A stretch of DNA of 64,000 bases from Bacteroidetes bacterium SW_9_63_38. GTDB taxonomy: Bacteria > Bacteroidota > Rhodothermia > Rhodothermales > Salinibacteraceae. Location of the stretch: positions 270,931 through 334,930 of the forward strand of contig PXUA01000015.1 in NCBI GenBank assembly GCA_003022435.1, in the 5' to 3' direction. Below the pieces are notes generated by a model. It had not been told where the DNA came from and made no database searches. It saw only the letters and a list, made by a program, of their open reading frames with translations. Shown one piece after another: positions 8,763-17,432 of the stretch. The first letter of the stretch is position 1; every line of letters starts with the position of its first letter. The translations under genes were made by a program, and so were the position numbers.

Positions 8763-9587
8763 ATGTCCCGACTCGACGACACGTTCGACCGCCTTCTCGC
8801 CCGCGACGAAAAGGCCATGGGCCTGTTTTTGACCGACGGGTTTCCGGAAACGGACGCCACCGTGCCCCTCCTCCATGCGCTCGACCGGGGCGGCGTCGAT
8901 TTTATTGAGTTGGGCATGCCGTTCAGCGATCCGCTCGCCGAAGGGCGCCCCATCCAGCGGGCCAGTGCGCGCGCCCTCGCGAACGGTGTAAAGATGCAAG
9001 ACACCTTCCGACGGGCTGAAGCCTTCCGGGCCGAGAGCGACACGCCGCTGCTCCTGATGGGGTACGTCAATCCCCTTCTGAAGTACGGAATTGGCGACTT
9101 CTGCCGCGACGCCGCGGCCGCCGGGGTGGACGGCCTCATTCTTCCGGACCTGCCCCCTGAGGAGAGCGATCCCCTGACCGAGGCCGCCGCCAACTACGAC
9201 CTGGACCTTGTCTTTCTCATCGCCCCCAACTCGTCCGACGATAGAATCCGCGCCGTCGACCGCCGCGCCACTGGCTTCGTCTACGCCGTAAGCGTGACCG
9301 GCCTCACCGGCAGCGACCTCGACGGCACGCCCACGATCGACGAGTACCTGCAGCGGGCGCGCTCGCTGGTCGCGGACAACCCCATCCTCGTGGGCTTCGG
9401 CATCAAGAGCCACGAGGACGCGATGCGACTGAGCCGCAACACCGACGGCTTCATCGTCGGGTCGGCCCTCATCAATCGGGTCGAGGAACTGTGGGCGGAC
9501 GACACTCTCTCCGACACCGACCGACTCGACGCCGTAGAGACGTTCGCCCACGAACTCAAGCACGGCGTCCCGGCGACCGCTTCTTGA
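8763..9587 (+). CDS. trpA: Tryptophan synthase alpha chain
   Basis: Releases indole from indole-3-glycerol phosphate and feeds it to TrpB. The 274-residue barrel starts [12 protein letters not shown]. The catalytic glutamate is E49 in [11 protein letters not shown]. The second acid position, usually Asp (D60 in E. coli), is Glu here in LAEGRPIQ, with matching numbering. The loop-6 region [12 protein letters not shown] and the phosphate site [10 protein letters not shown] and [10 protein letters not shown] are present. Preceded by a CAC-rich tract at 8721-8760. Last gene of the trp run. Confidence 0.94.
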   Translation: MSRLDDTFDRLLARDEKAMGLFLTDGFPETDATVPLLHALDRGGVDFIELGMPFSDPLAEGRPIQRASARALANGVKMQDTFRRAEAFRAESDTPLLLMGYVNPLLKYGIGDFCRDAAAAGVDGLILPDLPPEESDPLTEAAANYDLDLVFLIAPNSSDDRIRAVDRRATGFVYAVSVTGLTGSDLDGTPTIDEYLQRARSLVADNPILVGFGIKSHEDAMRLSRNTDGFIVGSALINRVEELWADDTLSDTDRLDAVETFAHELKHGVPATAS

Positions 9588-9641
9588 GGACTCCCTCCGC
9601 GTCCGAACCTGCCGCGTCCTTTCCTTCCCTACCGTCCCCTC

Positions 9642-10778
9642 ATGATCAAGCGCTTCTGTGTAGTCGCCTGCTCGGCCGGTGCACTCCTGCTGCTGGTCTT
9701 AGGGGGATGCAGCGGCGACTACCGCCCCCGGGCAATTGGAAAAGAAAGCGAGGTCACGGTGGTCATGGACAGCAGCCACTGGACCGGGGCCGTCGGCACC
9801 ACCTTCCGCAAGACGGTCACCCCTTGGGTCGAGACCCTGCCGCAGCCTGAGCGCTACTTCACCTCTCGACACCTGGAGCTCTTATCGGAACGGACGTACG
9901 AAAGCGTTCAGGACCTAAAAAACATCGTCGTTGTCGCCCCGCTGAGCGACACCAGCAACGAGGCCAACTTCCTCCGTCGTCGCCTCTCGGACGAGGCCCG
10001 CGCAGCCGTCCGGAACGGGCAAACCGCCGTCGTGGAGAAACCCAACCTCTGGCGGCGGAGCCAGCGGGTCTTTTTCGTGACCGCGGCCGATTCGAGCGGT
10101 CTCGTGGAGACACTGTCCCAGCAGGGAGCCGACATCAAGGCTACGATGAAGGCGGTGACCCTTCAGCGCATGAAGCGCGACATGTACGACGACGCGCGCC
10201 AGTACGCCGTTGAGGACACCCTCATGCGGCACCACGGGTTCGCCGTGAACATGCAGCACGACTTCCAGATTGCCATCGACACCACGACGGCGTCGAGCGG
10301 ATTCGTCTGGCTGCGACGCCTCCTCCCCGAGACCCGCCGTGAGTTCTTTGTGTACTACGAGGAAAACGCGTCTCCTGATCAGATCACGCCGGAGTGGATC
10401 CACACCACCCACGATTCGCTGACGCGGCGGTACATGCGCGGCAACGTGGCCGGGTTCGTCCGCATCGACGATCGACGCCCACTTACAACGGAACAGACGG
10501 ATGTGCTGGACCGGTACGGCTACGAGATGCGCGGGCTCTGGCGCATGGTAAAACCAGCGAAGGACGGCAACGGCTTTATCGGGGTCGGCGGCGGAGGCCC
10601 TTTTCTGGCCTACGCCTTTCATGATCAGCCCACCGATCGGGTCTATCTCCTCCACGGATCGGTCTTCGCGCCCGGTTTCGACAGGCTCCAGTTTCTCCGG
10701 CAGATGGAGGGGATGGCAACCACCTTCCGCACTCAATCCGAACGCTCCTCTGCATCCCCCACTTCTTCGTCTGAATGA
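9642..10778 (+). CDS. DUF4837-type lipoprotein
   Basis: Predicted lipoprotein of 378 residues. The signal peptide MIKRFCVVACSAGALLLLVL ends in a lipobox LGGC with C23 as the lipidated residue. The mature part (DYRPRAIGKESEVTVVMDS, then SERTYESVQDLKNIVVVAPL and FFVYYEENASPD) resembles the DUF4837 family, widespread in Bacteroidota and of unknown function. C-terminal residues after about 360 are Ser/Thr-rich and likely disordered. The stop overlaps the next lipoprotein start by 4 bases, so the two are translationally coupled and probably act together in the envelope. Confidence 0.8.
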   Translation: MIKRFCVVACSAGALLLLVLGGCSGDYRPRAIGKESEVTVVMDSSHWTGAVGTTFRKTVTPWVETLPQPERYFTSRHLELLSERTYESVQDLKNIVVVAPLSDTSNEANFLRRRLSDEARAAVRNGQTAVVEKPNLWRRSQRVFFVTAADSSGLVETLSQQGADIKATMKAVTLQRMKRDMYDDARQYAVEDTLMRHHGFAVNMQHDFQIAIDTTTASSGFVWLRRLLPETRREFFVYYEENASPDQITPEWIHTTHDSLTRRYMRGNVAGFVRIDDRRPLTTEQTDVLDRYGYEMRGLWRMVKPAKDGNGFIGVGGGGPFLAYAFHDQPTDRVYLLHGSVFAPGFDRLQFLRQMEGMATTFRTQSERSSASPTSSSE

Positions 10779-11164
10779 GACGGTTCCCCCCCTCCGTCCC
10801 GTGCCGTCTCCTGGCCCCCATCCTTTTGTGCGCCGTCCTCGGCGGGGGCGCCCTGCTCGGGACTGGCTGCAGCGTCCTTTCGTCCGAGGAGCCTCCTGTG
10901 GCCGACACGACGTTCACTCGCATCCTCATCGAGCTGCATCTTCTGAACGGACAGCGCCGGCAGGCGATCGGCCTCCCGCCGGCAGCGGCGGATACGGTTC
11001 TTGTGAATTACGGCGTGTCCCGCACGGAGTTTGAACGGACGTTGGAGCACTACTCGACTCATCCGAAGGCGTTCTCCTCGATCTACGACGCCGTCGTGGA
11101 CACACTGCGCTCTATTGAAGAGCGCCTGCCGGAGCCTTCATCCCGCTCATCGTCGTCCAGGTAG
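10775..11164 (+). CDS. Small lipoprotein, DUF4296-like
   Basis: 129-residue predicted lipoprotein. After a long hydrophobic signal segment comes the lipobox LGTGC with C32. The mature part, FTRILIELHLLNGQRRQ followed by VLVNYGVSRTEFERTLEHYSTHPKAFSSIYDAVVDTL, fits the DUF4296 pattern of Bacteroidota: a helical region with H-L and Y-G-V anchors. The ATG overlaps the preceding gene (ATGA). Function unknown. The C-terminal tail is Ser/Arg-rich. Confidence 0.75.
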   Translation: MRRFPPSVPCRLLAPILLCAVLGGGALLGTGCSVLSSEEPPVADTTFTRILIELHLLNGQRRQAIGLPPAAADTVLVNYGVSRTEFERTLEHYSTHPKAFSSIYDAVVDTLRSIEERLPEPSSRSSSSR

Positions 11165-11253
11165 CCTCATCGTCGCCACGTCTCACCGACTTCAGTCCAT
11201 CCCGGACTGTCCTGAAGTCATCAGGGCCGAACGGGCATCCTGCGGAGCCGGCG

Positions 11254-13203
11254 TCAATCGAGGTGATCGCGCCCGGCGTCGGTGAGCTCGAACCGGCCGT
11301 GCAGAGGATCGGTCATTCGGATGTAGCCGCGCTCCGTCAGCCAGTTCACGAGCACGTCCACCTCGTGGCGCGGCACCTCGCGCTGGGCAAACCAGTCGGC
11401 CCGCGGCACATTGTCCTGAATCTGCGTCAGGATGCGCCGGAGCTCCTCTTCCTGGGCCGCGGTCACGACCGGCGGATCGTGCCGCCCCAAGCACACGTCG
11501 CACGCCCCGCACTGCGTCGCGGCCTGTTCCCCGAAGTAGGTCAGCAGGAAGCGGCGGCGGCAGGTGTTCGAGCGGGCGTAGCGGAGCATGGAGCGCAACC
11601 GCGTCTCGGCGCGCTGCCGGGCCGCCTGCACGGCACGACCGTCGACCGGCAGCTTGCGGGCCCGGGGGAAGGCCAATTCTACACGGAGCGCATTTCCGGG
11701 CGGCTGCCAGCGAAGCAGTCCCCGCTCCTCCAGATACTGAAGCCCCCGATTGAGCCGGTCCTGCGACACCTCCGCGCGGTCCGACAGGGACCGAACGTCG
11801 AGGGGCCACCAGTCCGAAAACGCATCGGCGTGCACCTGTCGCAACAGGGTGCGAACGAAGTCCGCAAGGGCCTGGTTGTCGAGGCCGTCGGCGTATCGAC
11901 GCACCGCCCCGATTCCTTTCTCAAACCGAATCATCCCGTGGTGCGAGCGGTTCGGCAATCGGGACCACGCGTCGGCCCGATCCAGCAATTCGGCGGCGGT
12001 ATCCACCTTCGACCGCGAGAACTCAGTGATCTTCTGAACGGCACTCTGGTTGACGACGAGCGGCTCGTCCGGCTCCGATCCCACCGGAACCTGCCCGACG
12101 TTGCAGACCGCATCGTACACCTGTCGCACCTCCTCGGCCGTCGGGTGCGAGGACGCGATGAGCGCCTCCTGCGTCTCGGCGTCCGGCTCCTGAAACAGAA
12201 GCACCGCGTACGCGCGCTCCCCGTCGCGCCCCGCCCGCCCGGCCTCCTGGTAGTACGCTTCCAGCGAGGACGGCACGTCCATGTGTACCACAGACCGCAC
12301 GTCCGGCTCGTCGATGCCCATGCCGAACGCGTTGGTGGCCACCATAACCCGCACCTCGTCCGCGATCCAGTCCTGCTGCCGGGCGGTCCGCTCCTCGCTG
12401 CTCATGCGCCCGTGATACCCGGCAGCGGACACGCCCTCCTGCTGCAGGCGCTGCGTCCAGCGCTCCACCCCGCGGCGCGTGGCGGTGTAGACGATGCCAC
12501 TGCCCCCCACGCCCGTCACGATGTCCTTCAGCTTAGCCCACTTGTGCTCGGTGCGGAAGACCGACCACACGAGGTTGGGCCGGTCGAACCCGCGTACCAC
12601 CTCCGTCGCGTCCGGCATCTCCAGCAGGTCACAGATGTCATCCCGCACCTCCGGCGTCGCCGTGGCCGTCACCGCCAGGGTGGGCGGCTCCCCAATCAGC
12701 CCCCGTGCCGCCGAAATCTCCCGGTAGGCCGGACGGAAGTGGTGGCCCCATTCGCTGACGCAGTGGGCCTCGTCCACCGCCAGAAGCGAGACGTCCAGCC
12801 GCTCGGCTCGGGCCTGAAAGACCTCCGTCGTCATCCGCTCGGGCGCCATGTAGAGCAGATCGTACTGCCCATGCTCAGCGTTATTCCACCGCTGCTCGGC
12901 CTCGTAGCGCGGCAACGTGCTATTGATAAACGTCGCCTCCACACCCTCGGCCTGAAGGCCCTCGACCTGATCCTGCATGAGCGCGATCAGCGGCGAGATC
13001 ACCAACACCAGCCCGTCCGTGAGTAGCGCCGGGATCTGGTAGCAGAGCGACTTCCCCCCGCCGGTCGGCAAAATGCCGAGGACATCGTCCCCGTCGAGAA
13101 GCGCCGTCAGAATCTCCTGCTGCCCCGGCCGGAACGACTCGTACCCCCACCGCCGCCGCAGCACCTCCCGGGCATCGTCCATCGTGGCGGCGGAGTCGGA
13201 CAT
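11254..13203 (-). CDS. recQ: ATP-dependent DNA helicase RecQ
   Basis: 3'-5' SF2 DNA helicase for recombination and fork repair. 649 residues. Walker A GILPTGGGKSLCYQ at about 43-56, Walker B DEAH at 144-147 followed by the RecQ-specific aromatic loop (CVSEWGHHFRP), motif V/VI around NAFGMGIDEPDVRSVVH and YYQEAGRAGRDG. The zinc module of the RQC region is complete, with Cys residues in SNTCRRRFLLTYFGE and TQCGACDVCLG. I see no clear HRDC domain after it; the C-terminal ~80 residues instead resemble a winged-helix/HTH segment (VPRHEVDVLVNWLTERGYIRM). The ATG at 13203 is followed directly by conserved sequence (EVLRRRWGYESFRPGQ). Confidence 0.93.
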   Translation of the reverse strand: MSDSAATMDDAREVLRRRWGYESFRPGQQEILTALLDGDDVLGILPTGGGKSLCYQIPALLTDGLVLVISPLIALMQDQVEGLQAEGVEATFINSTLPRYEAEQRWNNAEHGQYDLLYMAPERMTTEVFQARAERLDVSLLAVDEAHCVSEWGHHFRPAYREISAARGLIGEPPTLAVTATATPEVRDDICDLLEMPDATEVVRGFDRPNLVWSVFRTEHKWAKLKDIVTGVGGSGIVYTATRRGVERWTQRLQQEGVSAAGYHGRMSSEERTARQQDWIADEVRVMVATNAFGMGIDEPDVRSVVHMDVPSSLEAYYQEAGRAGRDGERAYAVLLFQEPDAETQEALIASSHPTAEEVRQVYDAVCNVGQVPVGSEPDEPLVVNQSAVQKITEFSRSKVDTAAELLDRADAWSRLPNRSHHGMIRFEKGIGAVRRYADGLDNQALADFVRTLLRQVHADAFSDWWPLDVRSLSDRAEVSQDRLNRGLQYLEERGLLRWQPPGNALRVELAFPRARKLPVDGRAVQAARQRAETRLRSMLRYARSNTCRRRFLLTYFGEQAATQCGACDVCLGRHDPPVVTAAQEEELRRILTQIQDNVPRADWFAQREVPRHEVDVLVNWLTERGYIRMTDPLHGRFELTDAGRDHLD

Positions 13204-13537
13204 GGAGAGACAAAAACGTGATCGGCGACGGGAACGGCAGCGCGAATCGAATCTCGGCGAATCTGACCGGAGCGTCCCCGCCCCGGATGCAATCTACAGT
13301 CCGTGTCTGTTATGTTCGGACCGAAGCAATGTGCCTCATCAGCGCTCCGCCCGCCCGAACATCGGCGTTCGAGGCGTTTCGCGCGAAGCCTCACTGCCGC
13401 CACGCATCCACGCTTCGAAACGCAGGCAACAACGTCTGTGTCGACACGCCCGGCGCGGGCACCCTGAACGGAAGGGAATACCGCCTTCCGCCTCCAGCGC
13501 CCCCCTGTTAATAACTCTGACTTCGTACCACGCCTCC
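13204..13537. other. Divergent intergenic region recQ / GT2
   Basis: 334 bases between divergent genes, so both promoters should lie here. I see no obvious sigma-70 boxes, repeat or RNA gene. Confidence 0.4.
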
Positions 13538-14596
13538 ATGGCCCGCCCCCGCGTCTCCATCGTCATCGTGTCCTGGAACGCGAAGTCGGTGGTGCAGCAA
13601 TGCCTCCCGTCCGTCGTGGCGACCGACTACCCCAATCTGGAGATCATCTTTACCGACAACGCCTCGACGGACGGCTCCGCCGCCTGGGTCGCCCAGGAAT
13701 ATCCGTCCGTCAAAGTCGTGCGCCACCCCGAGAATTGGCTCTTCGCCCGCGGCAACAACGCCGCCCTTCCCCACGCCACGGGCGATCTCGTGCTCCTGCT
13801 CAACAACGATGTCCAGGTTCCTCCCGGCTGGCTGCGGCCCCTCGTGGAGACGATGGAGGACCAGCCGGACGTGGCCGCGGTCCAGCCGAAGCTCCTGCAG
13901 TACGACGATCGCGGCCGGTTCGAGTACGCGGGCGCCGCCGGCGGCTACCTGGATCGGCTGGGGTACCCCTTCACGCGCGGTCGCCTCCTGAACACGATGG
14001 AGGCCGACCGCGGCCAGTACGATGACGCCCGCGACGTATTCTGGGCCACTGGAGCCGCCCTCCTCCTCCGCCGCTCGGCCCTGGACGAGGTCGGGCTCCT
14101 CGACGACCGGTTCGAGATGCACATGGAAGAGATCGACCTGTGCTGGCGCCTGCAGCGGCACGGCTACCGCGTGCACGTACAGCCCCGAAGCACAGTCTAC
14201 CACATCGGCGGCGCCTCGCTCCCGCAGGGCTCCCCCCGCAAGGCGTACTACAACTTCCGCAACAGCCTCCTGCTTCTCTACAAAAACCTGCCGCCGTCCG
14301 AGTGGCGACGCACTCTCCCCCTCCGCCTAGCGTGTGACGGCGCCGCCCTGGCGAAAGCGTTCGCAGGCGGCAACATCCGCGAGGCGACGGCTATTCTCCG
14401 GGCTTACAGAGACGCCTTTCAGATGCGGTCCCACTACGGGAACGCCCGCCCCATGAGCAATTCCGACGCCGTACTCCCCCCGTACCGCGGCATTCTGCCT
14501 ATTGAGTACTACCTCCGGGGCCGCACTACATTCGCGGACCTTCCCGTCAACCGGTTCCGGGTCCTTGCCCCGTCGCCCCCCTCGTCGTCGGGCTGA
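13538..14596 (+). CDS. Family 2 glycosyltransferase (rhamnosyltransferase-like)
   Basis: Inverting GT-A glycosyltransferase of 352 residues, probably acting in cell-surface polysaccharide or lipid-linked sugar assembly. N-terminal VSIVIVSWNAKSVVQQCL, nucleotide site FTDNASTDGS near 38-47, GNNAALPHATGDLVLLLNNDV with the DxD-like NND at about 89-91, and the acceptor-side MEEIDLCWRLQRHGYRV. This order is typical of the WbbL/RfbN-type GT2 branch. The ATG at 13538 is chosen because conserved sequence begins at once; the upstream frame is not coding-like. No linked polysaccharide operon is visible, so the substrate is unknown. Confidence 0.85.
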   Translation: MARPRVSIVIVSWNAKSVVQQCLPSVVATDYPNLEIIFTDNASTDGSAAWVAQEYPSVKVVRHPENWLFARGNNAALPHATGDLVLLLNNDVQVPPGWLRPLVETMEDQPDVAAVQPKLLQYDDRGRFEYAGAAGGYLDRLGYPFTRGRLLNTMEADRGQYDDARDVFWATGAALLLRRSALDEVGLLDDRFEMHMEEIDLCWRLQRHGYRVHVQPRSTVYHIGGASLPQGSPRKAYYNFRNSLLLLYKNLPPSEWRRTLPLRLACDGAALAKAFAGGNIREATAILRAYRDAFQMRSHYGNARPMSNSDAVLPPYRGILPIEYYLRGRTTFADLPVNRFRVLAPSPPSSSG

Positions 14597-14773
14597 TGTG
14601 CACAGACGCGCACGTCTCTCATACCGACGCCGACGGCAAACTTCCGGTACAGAGCAGTATGATCTCCGTCGCAATCAGCCGTTTTTTCTGTCCTACATCG
14701 CAGAAAAGGGACTCGTAGCGCCGTTGGAACCCAACGGCGCTACAGAGCCAGTTCACGAATCAGAATGAATCTA

Positions 14774-15117
14774 CCGGATCTGGTATGTGTGACTTTGCGA
14801 GATTAATCACCGGACGGGTCTCCTTGCCCAGCCTACCTTGAAGGTCTGGTAGGAAGCCCGATCGGCCTTGAAGAAACGGCCGCCTGGACGCCTGTCGGAG
14901 CGAAGCGACAGCGTAGACAAGCGTCAGGCCGTTTCTTCACAGGGGCTCCTTGCGGGTCATCCCGCGTGGCCTTGATCTTTTTAGTTCATCCGCGACGGCT
15001 GTCGGGATGAACACCAGGATTGGGGAAGTAGCGAAGCATCGTGAAATGGGCAGTCGCTTTCGAAAAAACGATGGCATCCCGTAGATAATCTGGCAAACCT
15101 ACAGATACCAAATCCGG
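14774..15117. mobile_element. MITE-like element with ~40-base inverted ends
   Basis: Non-coding element of about 344 bases. Left end ccggatctggtatgtgtgac (14774 on) matches the reverse complement of the right end ccggatttggtatctgtagg (to 15117) over roughly 40 bases with some mismatches. The inner part of the left end (agattaatcaccgg) also matches the right end of the element at 35383-35637. Internally there are strong hairpins (ggccgtttcttc pairs with gaagaaacggcc) and a copy of the TCCCGAC-type palindrome at about 14987-15009. No transposase frame. Confidence 0.65.
14987..15009. repeat. Short palindrome, TCCCGAC-type variant
   Basis: catccgCGAC-GGCT-GTCGGGatg: one mismatch in the stem compared with the family at 6513, 35469 and 42924. 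Lies inside the MITE-like element. Confidence 0.6.
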
Positions 15118-15195
15118 GGACAAAGTTCAGGATCGGAAAGAAGGCGTACGGTCCCAAGCATATGGGCATAGGCGCACTCGTGCGTCCCCCACATA

Positions 15196-15212
15196 CCCTG
15201 ACAGTAGTCGGG
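15196..15212. repeat. Short palindrome CCTGAC-AGTA-GTCGGG
   Basis: Same family as the hairpin at 6513-6528, in opposite orientation and with one G-T mismatch. It sits in a CAC-rich intergenic tract. Confidence 0.6.
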
Positions 15213-15243
15213 ACACTGCCTGCACACTCCCATACTTACATCC

Positions 15244-15286
15244 CCAACGGAGCTGTCCCATTAAACAAGTACGGCTGCGGAGTTGG
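15244..15286. terminator. Bidirectional hairpin between convergent genes
   Basis: Inverted arms ccaacggagctgt and cggctgcggagttgg between the GT2 gene (+) and the DUF4293 gene (-). An almost identical arrangement occurs at 25732-25774 between another convergent pair, supporting a terminator role. There is no T-run. Confidence 0.45.
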
Positions 15287-15288
15287 TA

Positions 15289-15714
15289 TTATCGGAGCCG
15301 ATCCATCGACTTTACGAGTTCGATGTCGTGTTCGATGCCACGGCGGGCAAGCAGAAAAAACACGTACGCCCCGAGGGGGAGCACCAGCACCACTGCTCGT
15401 CCCCACTGAACGCCCGTCGGACCGCGCACGGCCAACTCAGACGTGAGGTACAGCCCGCCGTACAGCGTCGCTCCGAGCAATACGGTTCCAATTTGCACCC
15501 ACATCACCACCGTGCGCTGCCACTCCCGCGTCTCATACAGAAAGATCGACCAGAGCGCCGTTCCAGAGGTGAGCACAGTAAGTCCGATTATTGACGGGAC
15601 GAACCAGACATACGTCGAGGCCGCCTCGCTTGACCATGGCCACCCAAAGAAGCCGAGGGCCGCCAGGGTCAGAATGCCCAGAGAAAGATAGACCGTCTGG
15701 ATGCGCTGAATCAT
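15289..15714 (-). CDS. DUF4293 family membrane protein
   Basis: 141-residue integral membrane protein with four predicted transmembrane helices. The N-terminus MIQRIQTVYLSLGIL and the ending RRGIEHDIELVKSMDRLR (basic, charged, with DRLR) are hallmarks of the DUF4293 family of Bacteroidota. Function unknown. The four hydrophobic segments lie at about 7-25, 38-58, 70-90 and 103-121. Transcribed on the minus strand downstream of the dehydrogenase gene, with a 57-base gap, so cotranscription is plausible. Confidence 0.8.
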   Translation of the reverse strand: MIQRIQTVYLSLGILTLAALGFFGWPWSSEAASTYVWFVPSIIGLTVLTSGTALWSIFLYETREWQRTVVMWVQIGTVLLGATLYGGLYLTSELAVRGPTGVQWGRAVVLVLPLGAYVFFLLARRGIEHDIELVKSMDRLR

Positions 15715-15771
15715 GATGAACCGTCGTCGTCCCAGTGAAAGAAGATCAGACAGTGGAGTGCCGCCCGGACG

Positions 15772-16794
15772 CTACGCCGACCGCCGATCCGCAACCCGAT
15801 CCGCAACGACCTCGGCAAACTCGGTGGTGCTCGCCTCGCCTCCCACGTCCGGCGTCAGCGATGTCTGCTCACGGTAGAGGGTCAGCAGTGATTCGTCGAT
15901 CGCGTCGGCGGCCGCCTCCTCGTCCAGGTGCCGGAGCATCATCGTGGCCGACTTCATGAGGGCCGTCGGGTTGGCCACGTTCTGCCCGGCAATGTCGGGC
16001 GCGCTCCCGTGCACGGCCTCGAAGACCGCGTGGTCGTCCCCCACGTTGGCCCCTGCCGTCACCCCGAGCCCGCCAATCAGCCCGGCGCCGAGATCACTGA
16101 GAATGTCCCCGAACAGGTTCGTGCTTACGATGCAGTCGTAGCGGTCCGGGTGCATCACCAGCTCCATGCAGAGCGCGTCGATGATGCGGTCATCGAACGT
16201 GATGTCCGGGTAGTCCTCCGCAATCTCGCGACCGATTTCCAGAAAGAGGCCGGAGGTTTTCTTGAGGATGTTGGCCTTGTGGGCCAGCGTCACCCGCTCA
16301 CGGTCGTGCCGCCGGGCATACTCAAAACAAAACCGCAGAATCTGCTCCGTCCCCTGGCGCGTCACCCGTGCGATGGAGTCCGCAATCTGGAGCCGTTCGT
16401 CGAAATGCTCGATGCCGGAATACAGGCCCTCGATATTCTCGCGCACAATGACGAGGTCCACGTCGTCGAAGCGAGTGTCGAGCCCCGGGATGGTGGCACA
16501 AGGACGAACGTTGGCGTATAGATTGAGGTGCTGGCGGAGCTGTACATTCACACTCGTAAAACCCTCGCCCACAGGCGTCGTCACCGGCCCCTTTAGGGCC
16601 ACCCCCGTCGACTCGATCGACGCCAGCACGTCGGGAGGCAGTGCGGGCCGCCCCCGTTCGACCGCCATCTGGCCCAGCACCTGGTGCCGGTCCCAGTCAA
16701 AGTCAATGCCCGTTGCCTCCAGCACCGTCACGGTGGCGTCCGTAACCTCAGGACCAATTCCATCACCGGGAAGAAGAGTGACACGGTGTGCCAT
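15772..16794 (-). CDS. Isocitrate/isopropylmalate dehydrogenase family, probably NAD-dependent isocitrate dehydrogenase
   Basis: Beta-decarboxylating dehydrogenase of 340 residues. N-terminal VTLLPGDGIGPEVT, substrate loop TSVNVQLRQHLNLYANVRPC, then DLVIVRENIEGLYSGIEH, the catalytic Lys in LAHKANILKKTSGLF, the metal-binding Asp cluster around DRYDCIVSTNLFGDILSDLGAGLIGGLG, and the adenine site EAVHGSAPDIAGQNVANP. The S-V-N-V-x-L-R substrate loop and NLYANVRP resemble the mitochondrial IDH3 / bacterial NAD-IDH branch rather than LeuB, which has a different loop and leucine-operon context. A truncated aconitase lies at 63.3 kb in this window, so an intact one must be elsewhere if the TCA cycle runs. 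LeuB or homoisocitrate activity cannot be excluded. Confidence 0.85.
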   Translation of the reverse strand: MAHRVTLLPGDGIGPEVTDATVTVLEATGIDFDWDRHQVLGQMAVERGRPALPPDVLASIESTGVALKGPVTTPVGEGFTSVNVQLRQHLNLYANVRPCATIPGLDTRFDDVDLVIVRENIEGLYSGIEHFDERLQIADSIARVTRQGTEQILRFCFEYARRHDRERVTLAHKANILKKTSGLFLEIGREIAEDYPDITFDDRIIDALCMELVMHPDRYDCIVSTNLFGDILSDLGAGLIGGLGVTAGANVGDDHAVFEAVHGSAPDIAGQNVANPTALMKSATMMLRHLDEEAAADAIDESLLTLYREQTSLTPDVGGEASTTEFAEVVADRVADRRSA

Positions 16795-16830
16795 GGACTC
16801 AGAAACCGGTTGTTGAGAAAGACCGCAAAC

Positions 16831-16857
16831 AAAAAAGCCCTGCCAAAAGGCAGAGCT
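16831..16857 (-). terminator. Rho-independent terminator of the exbD cluster
   Basis: On the minus strand AGCTCTGCC-TTTT-GGCAGGGCT (one mismatch) runs straight into TTTTTTG. It lies 27 bases beyond the stop of the second ExbD gene and ends the ExbB/ExbD transcript. Confidence 0.85.
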
Positions 16858-16883
16858 ATTTCTTCCGAAATAGAATACGGTGC

Positions 16884-17336
16884 TTACTCGGGCGGGTTCT
16901 CCCGATTCGACGAATAGTTGATGCGCAGCGCCCCGGCCTCCCGGAGCTCCTGCTGCACCTCGTTCACGATGCCCATCTCCGACTCCTCGTCCACCTTCAA
17001 CGACGCAATGAGCTTCGGCTGCTCCTGCAGCTTGTTGTACATGATGTTGCGGATGGCCGTCCGCTTTTCAATCAGGGCGTCGTCAATCTGAATCGCCGTC
17101 TCGCCCTGCTCCTCCCCCGTCTTGATCGGCCCGATGTGGATCTTTGAGATCAGGCGCTTCTGATCAATTTTCGTCAGGGCCTCGGCCTGCGGCAGCCGGG
17201 TGCGCACCTTGATGTTCTGCTCCCGCAAGACCGTCGAGACCATGAAGAAGATCAGCAGCATGAACACAATGTCAGGGAGGGACGCAGTTGTAAACTCCGG
17301 ATCTGTGTCCGTGCTGCGGCGCTGAAAGCGAGCCAT
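16884..17336 (-). CDS. exbD: ExbD/TolR biopolymer transport protein (second copy)
   Basis: Inner-membrane anchored accessory of a proton-driven motor working with the ExbB-type protein at 18564-19319. 150 residues: short cytoplasmic start MARFQRRSTDTDPEF, one transmembrane helix at about 22-37 (PDIVFMLLIFFMVST) containing the usual Asp (D22) needed for proton coupling, then a periplasmic domain. The periplasmic part differs from the neighbouring ExbD (KVRTRLPQAEALTKIDQ). Two ExbDs following one ExbB suggest a heteromeric stator, as in several Bacteroidota TonB systems. Confidence 0.88.
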   Translation of the reverse strand: MARFQRRSTDTDPEFTTASLPDIVFMLLIFFMVSTVLREQNIKVRTRLPQAEALTKIDQKRLISKIHIGPIKTGEEQGETAIQIDDALIEKRTAIRNIMYNKLQEQPKLIASLKVDEESEMGIVNEVQQELREAGALRINYSSNRENPPE

Positions 17337-17432
17337 GAAGCGGTAGGGTCAATCGGAAACGTCTCAGACGAAAGCGGGCCGTCATCCCGAGTGCATGTGC
17401 ACCGCGGCGGGATGGAGCTTGCAGAGTTGGAA

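Noticed and set aside
11263..13026. 587-codon plus-strand open frame
   Set aside because: Antisense to recQ, which has all helicase motifs.
15772..16794. 3-isopropylmalate dehydrogenase (LeuB) call
   Set aside because: The substrate-loop and NLYANVRP segments fit NAD-dependent isocitrate dehydrogenase better and no leucine genes are adjacent; kept only as an alternative.
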